This document shows, in pieces, positions 43,885-52,373 of a stretch of DNA of 64,000 nucleotides. Below the pieces are notes generated by a model that saw only the letters and a program-made list of their open reading frames with translations, had not been told where the DNA came from and ran no database searches. Source of the stretch: Phycisphaerales bacterium. GTDB taxonomy: Bacteria > Planctomycetota > Phycisphaerae > Phycisphaerales > SM1A02. The position numbers were made by a program, and so were the translations under genes. Where the stretch lies: contig JASMLR010000005.1 of the NCBI GenBank assembly GCA_030748575.1, positions 99,235 through 163,234 of the forward strand, in the 5' to 3' direction. How positions within the stretch are numbered: position 1 is the first letter of the stretch; the number at the start of each line of letters is the position of its first letter.

Positions 43885-44871
43885 CTAGAACCGTCTCTGG
43901 ATCACAGCGTCGGCCATCAACCGAAGCATGGTTGTTGCAGCATTGTCTGGCAGGCCATCGAGGTGTTGCTTGGCAGACTCGACGCGTTCTACCGCTGAGT
44001 GTTGGGCAGACTCAAACCACCCATCCTCATGCAGGCGTTCCTGCAGCTGCGCATGGCAGCGATCCTGGACCAGGGCCGAGATGCCACGGGCGTCATCCCC
44101 ATCCCGCAGCGCTCGAATCAACGGAAGGGTCAGCTTTCCCATATCCAGATCACGACCAACCGTCTTTCCGAGGGTCTTCTGATCGGCGGTCAGATCAAGC
44201 AGATCATCCGTGATCTGAAATGCGATGCCAAGGTCTCTTCCGAATCCATAGAGGGCAGCCTGCTTCTCTGTATCGGCGCCCGAGAGTCGTCCACCGAGTT
44301 CACAGCAACCGCCTATGAGCGACGCGGTCTTGTTGGTCACAATGGAGAAGTAGAGGTCCTCGCTCAGGTCAAGGTTCTCCCGATTGGCCAGTTGCACAAT
44401 CTCACCCTCACAGAGCATGTTCGTGATCTCACCCAGGCGTGCATTGATGGCGGGGTCGCCAACCGTTGAGCACAAGTGGAACGCGTTGGATATCAGGTAG
44501 TCCCCGAGTATGACCGCCATCTCATTTCCGTGCAACGCATTCAAAGTTGCAGCGCTTCGGCGGATGGGGGACTCATCCAGGACGTCGTCGTGCACAAGGG
44601 TCGCCATGTGGATCATCTCGGTGACCGCGGCGATCGTCCTGTGATCCGATGCGCCCTCAATGGGCGATCCATCCATGGCCATGCCCGAGAGGAGAACAAG
44701 GGATGGCCGAAGCATCTTGCCCCGATAACGCCCCGTGTGAATGCATAGTGTGTTGACCGGTGAGAACTCACTTGCCAGATGTTGGTCAAAGACCATCGAA
44801 ACTGCGTCGAGTTCAGCGGTCAGCCAATCACCCATGTGGGTGTTGTGGTTGATGATGTCGAAAATGCTCAT
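43885..44871 (-). CDS. Trans-isoprenyl diphosphate synthase
   Basis: Polyprenyl synthetase of 328 aa. First aspartate-rich motif DDVLDESPIRR and second DDLLDLTAD, with the allylic-substrate GKMLRPSLVLL segment. DDxxD spacing and length fit a long-chain (octaprenyl/heptaprenyl) synthase for quinone side chains rather than a short-chain enzyme, but the chain length cannot be read from motifs here. Starts 5 bases after the upstream methyltransferase stop; an in-frame upstream start overlaps that gene. Confidence 0.9.
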   Translation of the reverse strand: MSIFDIINHNTHMGDWLTAELDAVSMVFDQHLASEFSPVNTLCIHTGRYRGKMLRPSLVLLSGMAMDGSPIEGASDHRTIAAVTEMIHMATLVHDDVLDESPIRRSAATLNALHGNEMAVILGDYLISNAFHLCSTVGDPAINARLGEITNMLCEGEIVQLANRENLDLSEDLYFSIVTNKTASLIGGCCELGGRLSGADTEKQAALYGFGRDLGIAFQITDDLLDLTADQKTLGKTVGRDLDMGKLTLPLIRALRDGDDARGISALVQDRCHAQLQERLHEDGWFESAQHSAVERVESAKQHLDGLPDNAATTMLRLMADAVIQRRF

Positions 44872-44876
44872 AACTG

Positions 44877-45728
44877 CTACCGCACACCCACGATGTAGGC
44901 GATCCAACCTTCACATGCTTCACCGGATTCCACAGCAGCCCACTCCCCGTTTCCTTCACCGGTGTCCTCTTCTGTTCCCTCCCAGTACACCTTCACGTCT
45001 GAGAATCCAGCCTCAAGCAACATCTCCCGAATCTCCGGAATGGTCCACAGCCGCCACTCATACGTGAAGGCTTTCTGAATCTTGGTCCCATCGGGAAAGT
45101 GAAAGTGAATGTGGTTGACAACGTCACCTGTGACGGGGTCATATGAGTCCTGGTCCCACACATAGGTGAAGCCATCAAGGTCACGAGCTTCTTCCATCTC
45201 CACAAAGGAGTCGCTCCCGCCATAGCAGTCGAGAATGAACAAACCATCTTCCACCAGGCCCTGTCGCGCTGTTTGGAAGTACTCAATGACCCGCTTTCGA
45301 TCTTTGAAGATGTAATAGGAGAAATTATGGGCGAGCAGACAGTCGACGGAATCAGTCGGCGTCGAAAGGACATCACCCTTGATGATGGAGAGGCGTCCCG
45401 CCTGTGATTCATCCAACCGCTCGGGCAGCCGGGCCCTTGCCCAGGCGAGCACATCATCATCGAGATCGATGCACACCGCGGTGTGTGATGGATCGTCAGC
45501 GACCCAACGCATCGCTACGGCCGCTGTTCCACAGAAGTCCTCCCGAATGGACTGGCACGGCCGACCCCGCTGCTCCTCCCAGATCTGCTTGATGATGCTG
45601 ACTTCATTATCTGGATCCTGCACGGATAACTCATACAGCTCATGGATGTCGCTTCCATCAGCGGTCCGCCACCCCTGCTTTCGCTTTCGGGTGCGGGCAC
45701 TTTCGTGTCTGGGCTTGGTGCTGCTCAT
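44877..45728 (-). CDS. Class I SAM-dependent methyltransferase
   Basis: 283 aa. SAM-binding motif I is REDFCGTAAVAMRWV, with the acidic motif II CIDLDDDVLAWA and a post-motif LLAHNFSYYIFKDR. The N-terminus is Lys/Arg-rich. Substrate unknown. It precedes the prenyl synthase, so a role in quinone or lipid modification is possible but unproven. A TACAAT hexamer ends 9 nt before ATG 45728. Confidence 0.82.
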   Translation of the reverse strand: MSSTKPRHESARTRKRKQGWRTADGSDIHELYELSVQDPDNEVSIIKQIWEEQRGRPCQSIREDFCGTAAVAMRWVADDPSHTAVCIDLDDDVLAWARARLPERLDESQAGRLSIIKGDVLSTPTDSVDCLLAHNFSYYIFKDRKRVIEYFQTARQGLVEDGLFILDCYGGSDSFVEMEEARDLDGFTYVWDQDSYDPVTGDVVNHIHFHFPDGTKIQKAFTYEWRLWTIPEIREMLLEAGFSDVKVYWEGTEEDTGEGNGEWAAVESGEACEGWIAYIVGVR

Positions 45729-45737
45729 GATCCGGCC

Positions 45738-45743
45738 ATTGTA
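45738..45743 (-). promoter_or_regulatory. Putative -10 box (TACAAT), leaderless methyltransferase start
   Basis: Minus-strand TACAAT is followed by 9 nt and ATG 45728. No ribosome site. Confidence 0.5.
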
Positions 45744-45754
45744 GTTGGCCGGGA

Positions 45755-46117
45755 TCAGGGTGTCTCGTCTACGACATCATGGATTCGGATCCACGCCATG
45801 CGTGGCTTCCATTCCGTCACAAGTTCGACGTGGTGGGGGTGTGAGAGGTAGGTCTGGTAGTCAGCATCAGAATCAAACGACACACACAAGGCCACGTCGT
45901 AGTCGGAATCCACACCTGTGCGTCCGAAGTCACCATGCTCACCACACCAGTACGTCGCGACCGAGGGAATGGATGGAAGCAGCCGGTCGCAGTCAGCGAC
46001 CAATGATTCACGTCCAGACTCGTCGTTGAGTTCAATGAGGACGACATGATGGATGGATGGTCTGGCGCATCCGGAGGCGAGGATGGCGATCGGGAGAACT
46101 GTCATGAGTCGGTGCAT
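45755..46117 (-). CDS. Dabb-domain lipoprotein
   Basis: A lipoprotein signal (LPIAILASGC, Cys at residue 17) is followed by a stress-responsive alpha-beta barrel (Dabb) domain: HHVVLIELNDESG, the central HGDFGRTGVDSDYDVALCVSFDS and DYQTYLSHPHHVEL. Dabb proteins are usually cytosolic dimers of unclear function, so an exported lipidated form is unusual. ATG 46105 is an alternative start. Confidence 0.8.
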   Translation of the reverse strand: MHRLMTVLPIAILASGCARPSIHHVVLIELNDESGRESLVADCDRLLPSIPSVATYWCGEHGDFGRTGVDSDYDVALCVSFDSDADYQTYLSHPHHVELVTEWKPRMAWIRIHDVVDETP

Positions 46118-46162
46118 GGGCCGTCGTACTCCATTGGGTTCGTCTCATGGTATTGGCGCTGC

Positions 46163-46168
46163 TACGCT
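46163..46168 (+). promoter_or_regulatory. Putative -10 box (TACGCT) for rsmJ
   Basis: TACGCT ends 8 nt before ATG 46177 with no Shine-Dalgarno sequence. It decides between ATG 46177 and the in-frame ATG 46147 upstream. Confidence 0.4.
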
Positions 46169-46176
46169 CGTCGTTG

Positions 46177-46932
46177 ATGAGCCAGCGCAGCGTCGAAGCC
46201 CGTGATCCGGCACGCCGGGAGGAAGTGGCCCTCCTTGCCAGGCGAGCAGGTGCCGTTTCAGGCGACGGGCCCATTCAGGCGGGCGAGTACCGAATCGTCC
46301 TCTTTGAGGACCGAGAGGAACTCTGGGACGCAGCGAACCGCCGCCGGGGAATGCCATTGTCCTTTCGGTCACTCGATCGGAGGACAGGCGCTGGAAACCT
46401 CTCCCGCAAGCAACCGCTCGGCAAAGCCATTGGTGGCGATTCAACCACCGTGATCGACGCGACTGCCGGCCTTGGACACGATGCGGCATTACTGGCGTGC
46501 ATGGGATGGAATGTGACCGCGATTGAGCGAGACCCCTTCATTGCGACCATGCTCGAACTCTCCAAAGAAGATGCGGCGCGTGATCCAGACCTATGGGAGA
46601 TCCTCGCATCAGGGCTTTCTGTGTGCCGGGGGGATGCAGCCGAGATGCTTGGGGAGCTGTCGGCTGACACGGTGTACCTGGATCCCATGTTCACAGCACG
46701 ACGCAAGTCGTCGGCACTTCCCAAGAAGCCAGCACAAGTGTTGCAGGCGTTGGCATCCGAGAGTGATGACGCCGCACTGCTCCACGCCGGCCTCAAGGCT
46801 GCGCCGCGGGTCGTCGTCAAACGCCCATCGGATGGCCCACCCATTCTGGAGTCTCCAGATCTGGTGTTCGCAGGCAGGTTGGTTCGATATGACGTCTATC
46901 TGGCGTCAGGATCTCATCTCTCGCGAGAATGA
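46177..46932 (+). CDS. rsmJ: 16S rRNA (guanine1516-N2)-methyltransferase RsmJ-like
   Basis: Has the RsmJ pattern RKQPLGKAIG followed by the SAM motif VIDATAGLGHDAALLA and the catalytic-region TVYLDPMFTARRKSS. 251 aa is normal. The family methylates G1516 in 16S rRNA. The N-terminal residues before the SAM domain resemble the family's helical lead. TACGCT box upstream; divergent from the Dabb lipoprotein. Confidence 0.85.
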   Translation: MSQRSVEARDPARREEVALLARRAGAVSGDGPIQAGEYRIVLFEDREELWDAANRRRGMPLSFRSLDRRTGAGNLSRKQPLGKAIGGDSTTVIDATAGLGHDAALLACMGWNVTAIERDPFIATMLELSKEDAARDPDLWEILASGLSVCRGDAAEMLGELSADTVYLDPMFTARRKSSALPKKPAQVLQALASESDDAALLHAGLKAAPRVVVKRPSDGPPILESPDLVFAGRLVRYDVYLASGSHLSRE

Positions 46933-46999
46933 GGTGGCGAGCGGCGTGTGAATCGGTTTCAATGGCCGTGCCTCTGTGGAGGCGCAGGAGGAAAGCCGC

Positions 47000-47176
47000 A
47001 TGCGTACCGATGAGCAGCCCATCCGAATCGACAAAGCCGCGGCCCGCGCCTGGACCATCTTTGGCGTGCTGGTCGTCGTCTTCATTTTGGGCCTGGTGAT
47101 CGTTTCGTTCTGGGGCGGCCCATTCGAATCGGACAGCTACTGGCGTCAGGAAGAGGCGCCGGCCTATCCGAATTGA
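47000..47176 (+). CDS. Small single-TM membrane protein (58 aa)
   Basis: MRTDEQPIRIDKAAAR, then one hydrophobic helix (AWTIFGVLVVVFILGLVIVSFW) and a short polar tail rich in Tyr/Glu/Pro. A strong ribosome site GGAGGAAAG lies 5-8 nt before ATG 47000. The 118 bases between its stop and the tRNA show nothing I can name. Function unknown. Confidence 0.6.
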   Translation: MRTDEQPIRIDKAAARAWTIFGVLVVVFILGLVIVSFWGGPFESDSYWRQEEAPAYPN

Positions 47177-47294
47177 TCTCCGGCGAACTGGTCAACTTAT
47201 CGCCGTGATGCGTGGTGGCTTCTGGCACCCCGGGACGCTGAACCCCTTGGGACCATTCAGGACGCTGCCATCCAGGACTCTGACATCCCCGACA

Positions 47295-47367
47295 TGGAGC
47301 CGATCGGGATCGAACCGACGACCTCCTGCTTGCAAAGCAGGCGCTCTCCCAACTGAGCTACGGCCCC
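47295..47367 (-). tRNA. tRNA-Ala (anticodon TGC)
   Basis: 73-nt cloverleaf. The acceptor stem GGGGCCG pairs with CGGCTCC (one G-U), discriminator A73. D-arm GCTC...GAGC, anticodon stem CCTGC/GCAGG with loop TTTGCAA giving anticodon TGC, and T-arm with GGTTCGATCC. CCA is not encoded (the next bases are TGT), so it must be added. Its first 10 bases overlap the 3' end of the same-strand TlpA-like gene. Confidence 0.95.
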
Positions 47368-47972
47368 TGAGCAACGGAGGAGGATACACGCTCCGTGGGG
47401 TCCACTGACAGGGATGCGAGGAACGCCACCACCGACGGGTCGTCCCACGCGTGGGCGCCATGGATCCGCTGCACAAGACGGCCGTCGCCCGAGATGATCC
47501 ACGTGACGGGAATGGACCGGGTTGCCAGCACGCCGGTGATCCGCTCGGCGTCCAGGTGCAGAAAGGCTGCTTGGTCAAATCCCCGGCGATCGGCCCACGC
47601 ATGCACTGCATCGAGCGGCTCGGACGACACTATGTGGACATCCGCGTGCTCGCTGGCGGTCGATCGCAGCCGCATCAGGCTTGGGATCTCAGCGACGCAG
47701 GGGGGGCACCATGTGGCAAAGAGATTGACCACCGCGGGGCGGCCTGTGACATGCAGCGGAACCGGAAGGCCTGACCCGCCCAGGGCCTGAACCTCTGGTG
47801 GGAACGCCGGAGCCTCGTCCTGAAGCATGAGCGGGGGCGGCGTCGAAGCAAGCAGCATGGCCTGAACCGTGGGTCGCTGTAGGAGCCACCATCCGCCACC
47901 GACCACAGCAACCATGATTACAGTGCTTCGCCATCGCCGCCAACTGGACGGCCGATCAGGGCCATTGGTCAC
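47358..47972 (-). CDS. TlpA-like thioredoxin-fold membrane protein
   Basis: 204 aa from GTG 47972, which overlaps the upstream stop (GTGA). An N-terminal anchor (VIMVAVVGGGWWLL) is followed by a periplasmic thioredoxin domain with ATWCPPCVAEIPSL (active-site CPPC), the structural cis-Pro segment SIPVTWII and GDGRLVQRIHG. It likely reduces or isomerises exported Cys pairs, fitting the cytochrome c genes at 60829 onward. The stop codon TAG lies within the tRNA-Ala gene. Confidence 0.85.
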   Translation of the reverse strand: MTNGPDRPSSWRRWRSTVIMVAVVGGGWWLLQRPTVQAMLLASTPPPLMLQDEAPAFPPEVQALGGSGLPVPLHVTGRPAVVNLFATWCPPCVAEIPSLMRLRSTASEHADVHIVSSEPLDAVHAWADRRGFDQAAFLHLDAERITGVLATRSIPVTWIISGDGRLVQRIHGAHAWDDPSVVAFLASLSVDPTERVSSSVAQGP

Positions 47973-49252
47973 TGTGGTGGCACGACCGAAACAAGATCCA
48001 CACGCTGCGGCGTCACGGTCATAACCTGGATATCCGGGTTCCACTGCATGGTCCCGACGATGCCAACACGTTGACCGAGCATGCCGCGAATGTCCACAGC
48101 GGACTCGGGTGACACATAAGCCAGACTTCGTCCCGAGAACGGGTCTTGCAGGCGGTAGTAGAGCGGTCGCTTGACCCCGTTGAACACGGACGACACCGCC
48201 AGTGTGCCTCGAATGACGTACTCCGGCGACTCATCAAGCACCTTGGCCTGCGCGTCGAGGTCCCTGCTGGACCGCTCAATGCGGGCGCGGGCCGCTTCAA
48301 TATCGCGGCGGGTGTTGTTGATGGATGCAGCCAGATCAAGTTGACGCAACCGAAACTCCGCCTGCTCGGCAATGCGGGGATGCGACACGGCCTCCTGATC
48401 AATCACCGCGACATAGCCGGCCCGGAGATTCGCTGCCTGCATGGACGTCAGTTTGTGGAGCGGTGTTGCCGCAAGTGTGTTCTCAAGTGCGTCAAACTGC
48501 TCGTTGTGATACACCTCGACCACTGGTTCGGGTTGAGGTTCGGGTTCGACGATCACCTCTGCCGCAACCTCAACAACCTCCGGTTCAGCAGGCTGCTGCT
48601 GCGCAGCGATCCACACCGCCCGGGTATCAGCCCATGCTGTCCAGTCATGGAGCGGGCTGGTCGGCTGCGCATACGCCCAGGACGGCGCCTCCCGCCACCC
48701 ACGCTGCCAGGCTGCCTTCTCAGCATCCGACGCGGCCACCAACGCATCGGCCGCAATCCACCCCGTGGCGGTGGTTGGCATCGCGATCGTGAACACCTCA
48801 CAGGCGGCGCCACCGGTGACGTCAGGCGAGGCCGTACTCGCGTCCAGAACGGTCACGGAGGTCCCTTCCGGAAGCGTGCCAGCCCAGCCAAAGGAATCAC
48901 TCCACGCAGAGGAGGTGGCGTTCGGGGCGATCAACTCAACCATCCGGCGTGTGACACCGGTATGCCCGTCGGGCTGAACCTCAACCATCGGCGCGGCGCC
49001 CTCCGGGCAGCGGATCCATACCCACGCGTCATCAAACACAGGCCCTTCCGTCTGCACACGCGCCCACTCCGGCGTCCACTCAATCACGTGGACCAGTTGG
49101 CCGGCGTCTGCGTGTCGAAACGGATAATGCTCTGAACTGGACCCACAGCGAATCGGCGTGTGGTCCGCCTTGATCATGTGAATCCCCGGAGCCTGAGCCG
49201 AGGCGGTGACTGGCGGAGCGACGAGGGTGAGTACGAGCAGGGGGCCGATCAT
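47969..49252 (-). CDS. Secreted SH3-like / coiled-coil envelope protein
   Basis: 427 aa. A signal peptide (LLVLTLVAPPVTASAQA) is followed by two SH3-like beta domains (about residues 25-95 and 105-185), a Pro/Glu/Val linker (VEVAAEVIVEPEPQPEPVVEVY), a short coiled coil (about 260-345) and a C-terminal OB-like domain (AVDIRGMLGQRVGIVGTMQW). GGAG lies about 8 nt before ATG 49252. Probably binds peptidoglycan or other envelope polymers; this is inferred from the SH3 pattern. Couples by GTGA to the TlpA-like gene. Confidence 0.72.
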   Translation of the reverse strand: MIGPLLVLTLVAPPVTASAQAPGIHMIKADHTPIRCGSSSEHYPFRHADAGQLVHVIEWTPEWARVQTEGPVFDDAWVWIRCPEGAAPMVEVQPDGHTGVTRRMVELIAPNATSSAWSDSFGWAGTLPEGTSVTVLDASTASPDVTGGAACEVFTIAMPTTATGWIAADALVAASDAEKAAWQRGWREAPSWAYAQPTSPLHDWTAWADTRAVWIAAQQQPAEPEVVEVAAEVIVEPEPQPEPVVEVYHNEQFDALENTLAATPLHKLTSMQAANLRAGYVAVIDQEAVSHPRIAEQAEFRLRQLDLAASINNTRRDIEAARARIERSSRDLDAQAKVLDESPEYVIRGTLAVSSVFNGVKRPLYYRLQDPFSGRSLAYVSPESAVDIRGMLGQRVGIVGTMQWNPDIQVMTVTPQRVDLVSVVPPQ

Positions 49253-49421
49253 GTGGGATCTCCAGAACGCGAGCATCAATGGGGTCCCAACCACCGATGT
49301 GGCGGGATGTTCGGAGTCTACGATTCCCCGACCAAAGGTGCCCGGCACACCTGTGGTGTGGATGCCCGGTGTATGCCGGTCGTACCATCGGTGCTGGTAC
49401 GGGCGGGGTGAAGGATTCGGC

Positions 49422-50393
49422 ATGGTGGATGTGCGACAAGGTGACCATCAGACTGTTCAGGAGGCCGGACGACGGCTCCGGCAGGGTGGACTGGTCGTCA
49501 TTCCCACAGAAACCGTCTACGGGCTCGCCGCGTGCACGATGCGCGGGGAGGCTGTTTCGGAGATTTTCACACTGAAGGGCCGACCCGGGGACAATCCCCT
49601 CATCGCGCACGTGCTGGACGTCCCGATGGCCCGCACGATCACCGCATCCTGGCCGCCGCAGGCTGCGGCTCTGGCCGAGGCCTTCTGGCCGGGGCCGTTG
49701 ACCATGGTGCTTCCCAGGAACCCAGCCGTTCCCGCGGTCGCAACAGCCGGTCTCGACACCATCGCTGTGCGATCACCACGGCACCCGATCGCGCAGGCAA
49801 TTCTCCAGGCCGCCGGCCAACCACTCTCGGCCCCTTCCGCCAATCGATCCGGCTGCGTGTCTCCGACCCGTGCCGCACACGTGCAGGATGACTACGCGGG
49901 CGTCGCCGCGGCCGAGCGGCTGTTGGTCGTCGATGGGGGACCGTGTGAGGAGGGACTGGAGTCGACGGTGGTGGACCTGAGCGGCGATGTGGCCAGGGTG
50001 CTCAGGTGCGGAACGGTGGGCCGGGACGCCATCAAGGCGGTCATCGGTTCCCTCTCGCCCACGCCTCCGCCTCAATCGCAAGACGCCTCCCCGGGAACGC
50101 GGCACCGGCACTACGCGCCCAGGAAGGACATGGTGTGCTGCCAACGAGCCGCGGTGGCGTCGGTGCTTGCCAGCGGTGATCCGGCATCGGTCATCGCCCT
50201 GGCAGACGTGCCCGTGCCACCACCGCATACACATCTGGCACTTCCTGACAACCCACCGGACGCCGGGGCCGCGCTCTATGACCTGCTCAGGCAAGCCGAC
50301 GCGGCGTCAACCAGTCGGGTGGTGGCGGTGATTCCAGACCGCGACGGCTGGGCCGTCATTCAGGATCGGCTCCGCCGCGGCGCAGCGGGCTGA
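49422..50393 (+). CDS. Threonylcarbamoyl-AMP synthase, Sua5 type
   Basis: YrdC/Sua5 domain: GGLVVIPTETVYGLAAC, a KGRPGDNPLIAHV loop, PGPLTMVLP, RSPRHPIAQAIL and SAPSANRSGCVSPT. After the S/T-x-V-D linker (LESTVVDLSG) comes a short C-terminal Sua5 domain with SPGTRHRHYAPR, so it is the long form (323 aa). It makes the threonylcarbamoyl-AMP that TsaB/TsaD attaches to A37 of tRNA. A TACCAT box about 33 nt upstream leads a leader with GGGGTGAAGG. Confidence 0.93.
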   Translation: MVDVRQGDHQTVQEAGRRLRQGGLVVIPTETVYGLAACTMRGEAVSEIFTLKGRPGDNPLIAHVLDVPMARTITASWPPQAAALAEAFWPGPLTMVLPRNPAVPAVATAGLDTIAVRSPRHPIAQAILQAAGQPLSAPSANRSGCVSPTRAAHVQDDYAGVAAAERLLVVDGGPCEEGLESTVVDLSGDVARVLRCGTVGRDAIKAVIGSLSPTPPPQSQDASPGTRHRHYAPRKDMVCCQRAAVASVLASGDPASVIALADVPVPPPHTHLALPDNPPDAGAALYDLLRQADAASTSRVVAVIPDRDGWAVIQDRLRRGAAG

Positions 50394-50400
50394 CGCCGGA

Positions 50401-51333
50401 TCACTCCGGCTCGGTGCAGACAATGAAGTCCGCCTGCGGGATGTCCGCCTCAAAGTCGACGTCTTCGCACGCCGGCTCAAGGCTGATGGTGACGATCCGC
50501 GCCGACGGATGCAGCCGCGCGATCTGCCGGGTCGTTCCCCCCTCAGCGTCGCTATGAAAGCGTCCGACAAGCAGAATGACGGGCGGGCCGGACTGCTCCA
50601 GGGCCTGCGAGACCGAGTTGGCCATGGTGGCGTCCCACACCTGCTGCGCGAGAAAGAAGGACTCGGCCAACTCCAACGCCTCTTCATCCGTCTCATCATC
50701 TTCGCTGTGCCCACCCATCAATTCGATAAAGCGATCGCGATAGGCGCCCGTGATTGGCGCGTCCGGATGATCCACCAACCACTTTCTGTCGTCGGCCAAC
50801 TGGTCGAGGCGTTCCCACCCCTCGGTTCGCGCGACTTTCACATACCGCCGCGGCGCGTTCGCTGCGACGACGCCCGCATCACGGTCGATCGCCGCGTCGA
50901 TGATGGGTTGGTACCAGGCCTCCCAGCTCCCCGGACCGGCCCATGATGTGGACCGGGAGAGTCTGGCGAACACTTCCGCATCAATCAGACCCTCTCTGTA
51001 GTCCTCAATGAGCACCTGCTCATCACGTTCGAGCATCTCCAGTGCGACCGCGCCGGAACCGCCCTCGGTGAGCAGGTCCTCCACGACGGCCAGTTGGACG
51101 GCGTGACCCGTCGCGTCGTTGTGCTGCTCGCCAAGAACCACGACGTCCGCGCCCCCGAGCCGCTCCACCAGGGCGTCCCAGGTGAGGTGATCGCCGGTGT
51201 GCCCATCGAGCACCACAAGATCGGTTCGAACAGGCACCGTGGAGGCCGTGACGGGGGTTGGTGCCGACGCGCAGCCGCCCACCAGAAGCGTCACAAAGCC
51301 TGCCAGAGCGGCTGGAATCACATGGGAATGCAT
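50401..51333 (-). CDS. ChaN-like iron/haem-binding lipoprotein
   Basis: 310 aa. Lipoprotein signal MHSHVIPAALAGFVTLLVGGC (lipobox GGC). The ChaN/DUF399 domain has VVLGEQHNDATGHAVQLAVVEDLL near the N-terminus, GAVALEMLERDEQ and RYREGLID-type helices, plus VILLVGRFHSDAEGGTTRQIARL late. The family binds haem or iron at conserved His residues. GGAGGG lies 8-10 nt before ATG 51333. Convergent with Sua5, 7 bases apart. Confidence 0.85.
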   Translation of the reverse strand: MHSHVIPAALAGFVTLLVGGCASAPTPVTASTVPVRTDLVVLDGHTGDHLTWDALVERLGGADVVVLGEQHNDATGHAVQLAVVEDLLTEGGSGAVALEMLERDEQVLIEDYREGLIDAEVFARLSRSTSWAGPGSWEAWYQPIIDAAIDRDAGVVAANAPRRYVKVARTEGWERLDQLADDRKWLVDHPDAPITGAYRDRFIELMGGHSEDDETDEEALELAESFFLAQQVWDATMANSVSQALEQSGPPVILLVGRFHSDAEGGTTRQIARLHPSARIVTISLEPACEDVDFEADIPQADFIVCTEPE

Positions 51334-51364
51334 CAGGGGAACCCTCCGTCGATCCATCGTCGTA

Positions 51365-51393
51365 TTGAGCGAACCTGGAAGAGACGATACAGT
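51365..51393 (+). promoter_or_regulatory. Promoter: TTGAGC - 17 nt - TACAGT
   Basis: The best sigma-70-like promoter in the window, with a near-consensus -35 (TTGAGC, 51365-51370) and -10 (TACAGT, 51388-51393) at ideal spacing. It gives a leader of about 30-34 nt with GGGAGG, upstream of ATG 51433. Confidence 0.6.
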
Positions 51394-51432
51394 AGTGGGA
51401 TTCACCAGAGCCGCGGGAGGCAAGAGCGAACC

Positions 51433-52356
51433 ATGAGCGCGAGCAGTCAGGGTCTTGACACCGTCATCGGACCAGGGTCAACCACGAGTCCGGAAGAAGC
51501 ACTACAGAAGGCCGCCCAACTTGAGCAAGAGGGCGACCGCATCGGCGCCATTGAAGCGCTCCGGGGCGCGTCCGCTGGGAGCGATGAGCGTGTCCTCTTT
51601 CGGCTTGCATGGCTGCTTGACCTGTGTGGTGAAGAAGATGAGGCTGTGCACTTCTATCAACACTGCGTCGACGCATCGGATCGCCCGCTCGTCAACGCCT
51701 TGATCAACCTCGCGGTCATTCTTGAAGACCGCGGCGAGTTTGCATCGGCCGAGAAGTATCTTGAGATGGTCGTGAACACCAATCCGAACAACTGCCGCGC
51801 CCGGTTGTTCCTTCGCGATGTCCGAGCCTCTAAGGACATGTACTACGACGAGGCAGAAGCGCGCGACCTTGCCAAGCAGAACGCGCTTATGGACACGCCG
51901 GTCACAGACTTCGAGTTGTCGGTTCGCGCGAGAAACTGCCTCAAGAAGATGGAGATTCGCACACTTGGAGATCTGCTCAAGGTGTCCGAGTCCGAACTGC
52001 TGTCCTACAAAAACTTCGGTGAGACGTCGCTTGTGGAAATCAAGGCGATGTTGACCTCCCGTGGTCTTCGTCTTGGACAGAACCTCGAGACCCAGTATCA
52101 CCGTGTCCGCGCGGAGGTATATGACGACCTTCGAGAACTCGCGTCGGATGAAGTGCTCAACCGCCCGATCTCATCGCTTGAGTTTTCCGTCCGCGCCCGC
52201 AAGGCACTGCAGATTCTCGGCGTCCAGACGGTGGGTGATCTCGCCACGCGTACCGAGGCGGAGCTGATGGGCATCAAGAACTTCGGTACCACCAGCCTGG
52301 TTGAGATCCGCGAGCGGCTTGCCACCGTGGGCCTGGATCTTCGGACACTCGACTGA
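51433..52356 (+). CDS. TPR protein with two RNA-polymerase-alpha-CTD-like domains
   Basis: 307 aa. Residues 20-125 form TPR-like helical pairs. Residues 155-214 and 246-303 each match the RNA polymerase alpha C-terminal domain: 'FELSVRARNCLKKMEIRTLGDLL..SESELLSYKNFGETSLVEIK' and 'LEFSVRARKALQILGVQTVGDLA..TEAELMGIKNFGTTSLVEIR'. In polymerase this domain is a helix-hairpin-helix that binds UP-element DNA and activators. No catalytic or membrane segment. It may dock on DNA or RNA polymerase while the TPR part binds a partner. Strong promoter upstream. Confidence 0.9.
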   Translation: MSASSQGLDTVIGPGSTTSPEEALQKAAQLEQEGDRIGAIEALRGASAGSDERVLFRLAWLLDLCGEEDEAVHFYQHCVDASDRPLVNALINLAVILEDRGEFASAEKYLEMVVNTNPNNCRARLFLRDVRASKDMYYDEAEARDLAKQNALMDTPVTDFELSVRARNCLKKMEIRTLGDLLKVSESELLSYKNFGETSLVEIKAMLTSRGLRLGQNLETQYHRVRAEVYDDLRELASDEVLNRPISSLEFSVRARKALQILGVQTVGDLATRTEAELMGIKNFGTTSLVEIRERLATVGLDLRTLD

Positions 52357-52373
52357 TTCCACTGAGAATCCAC

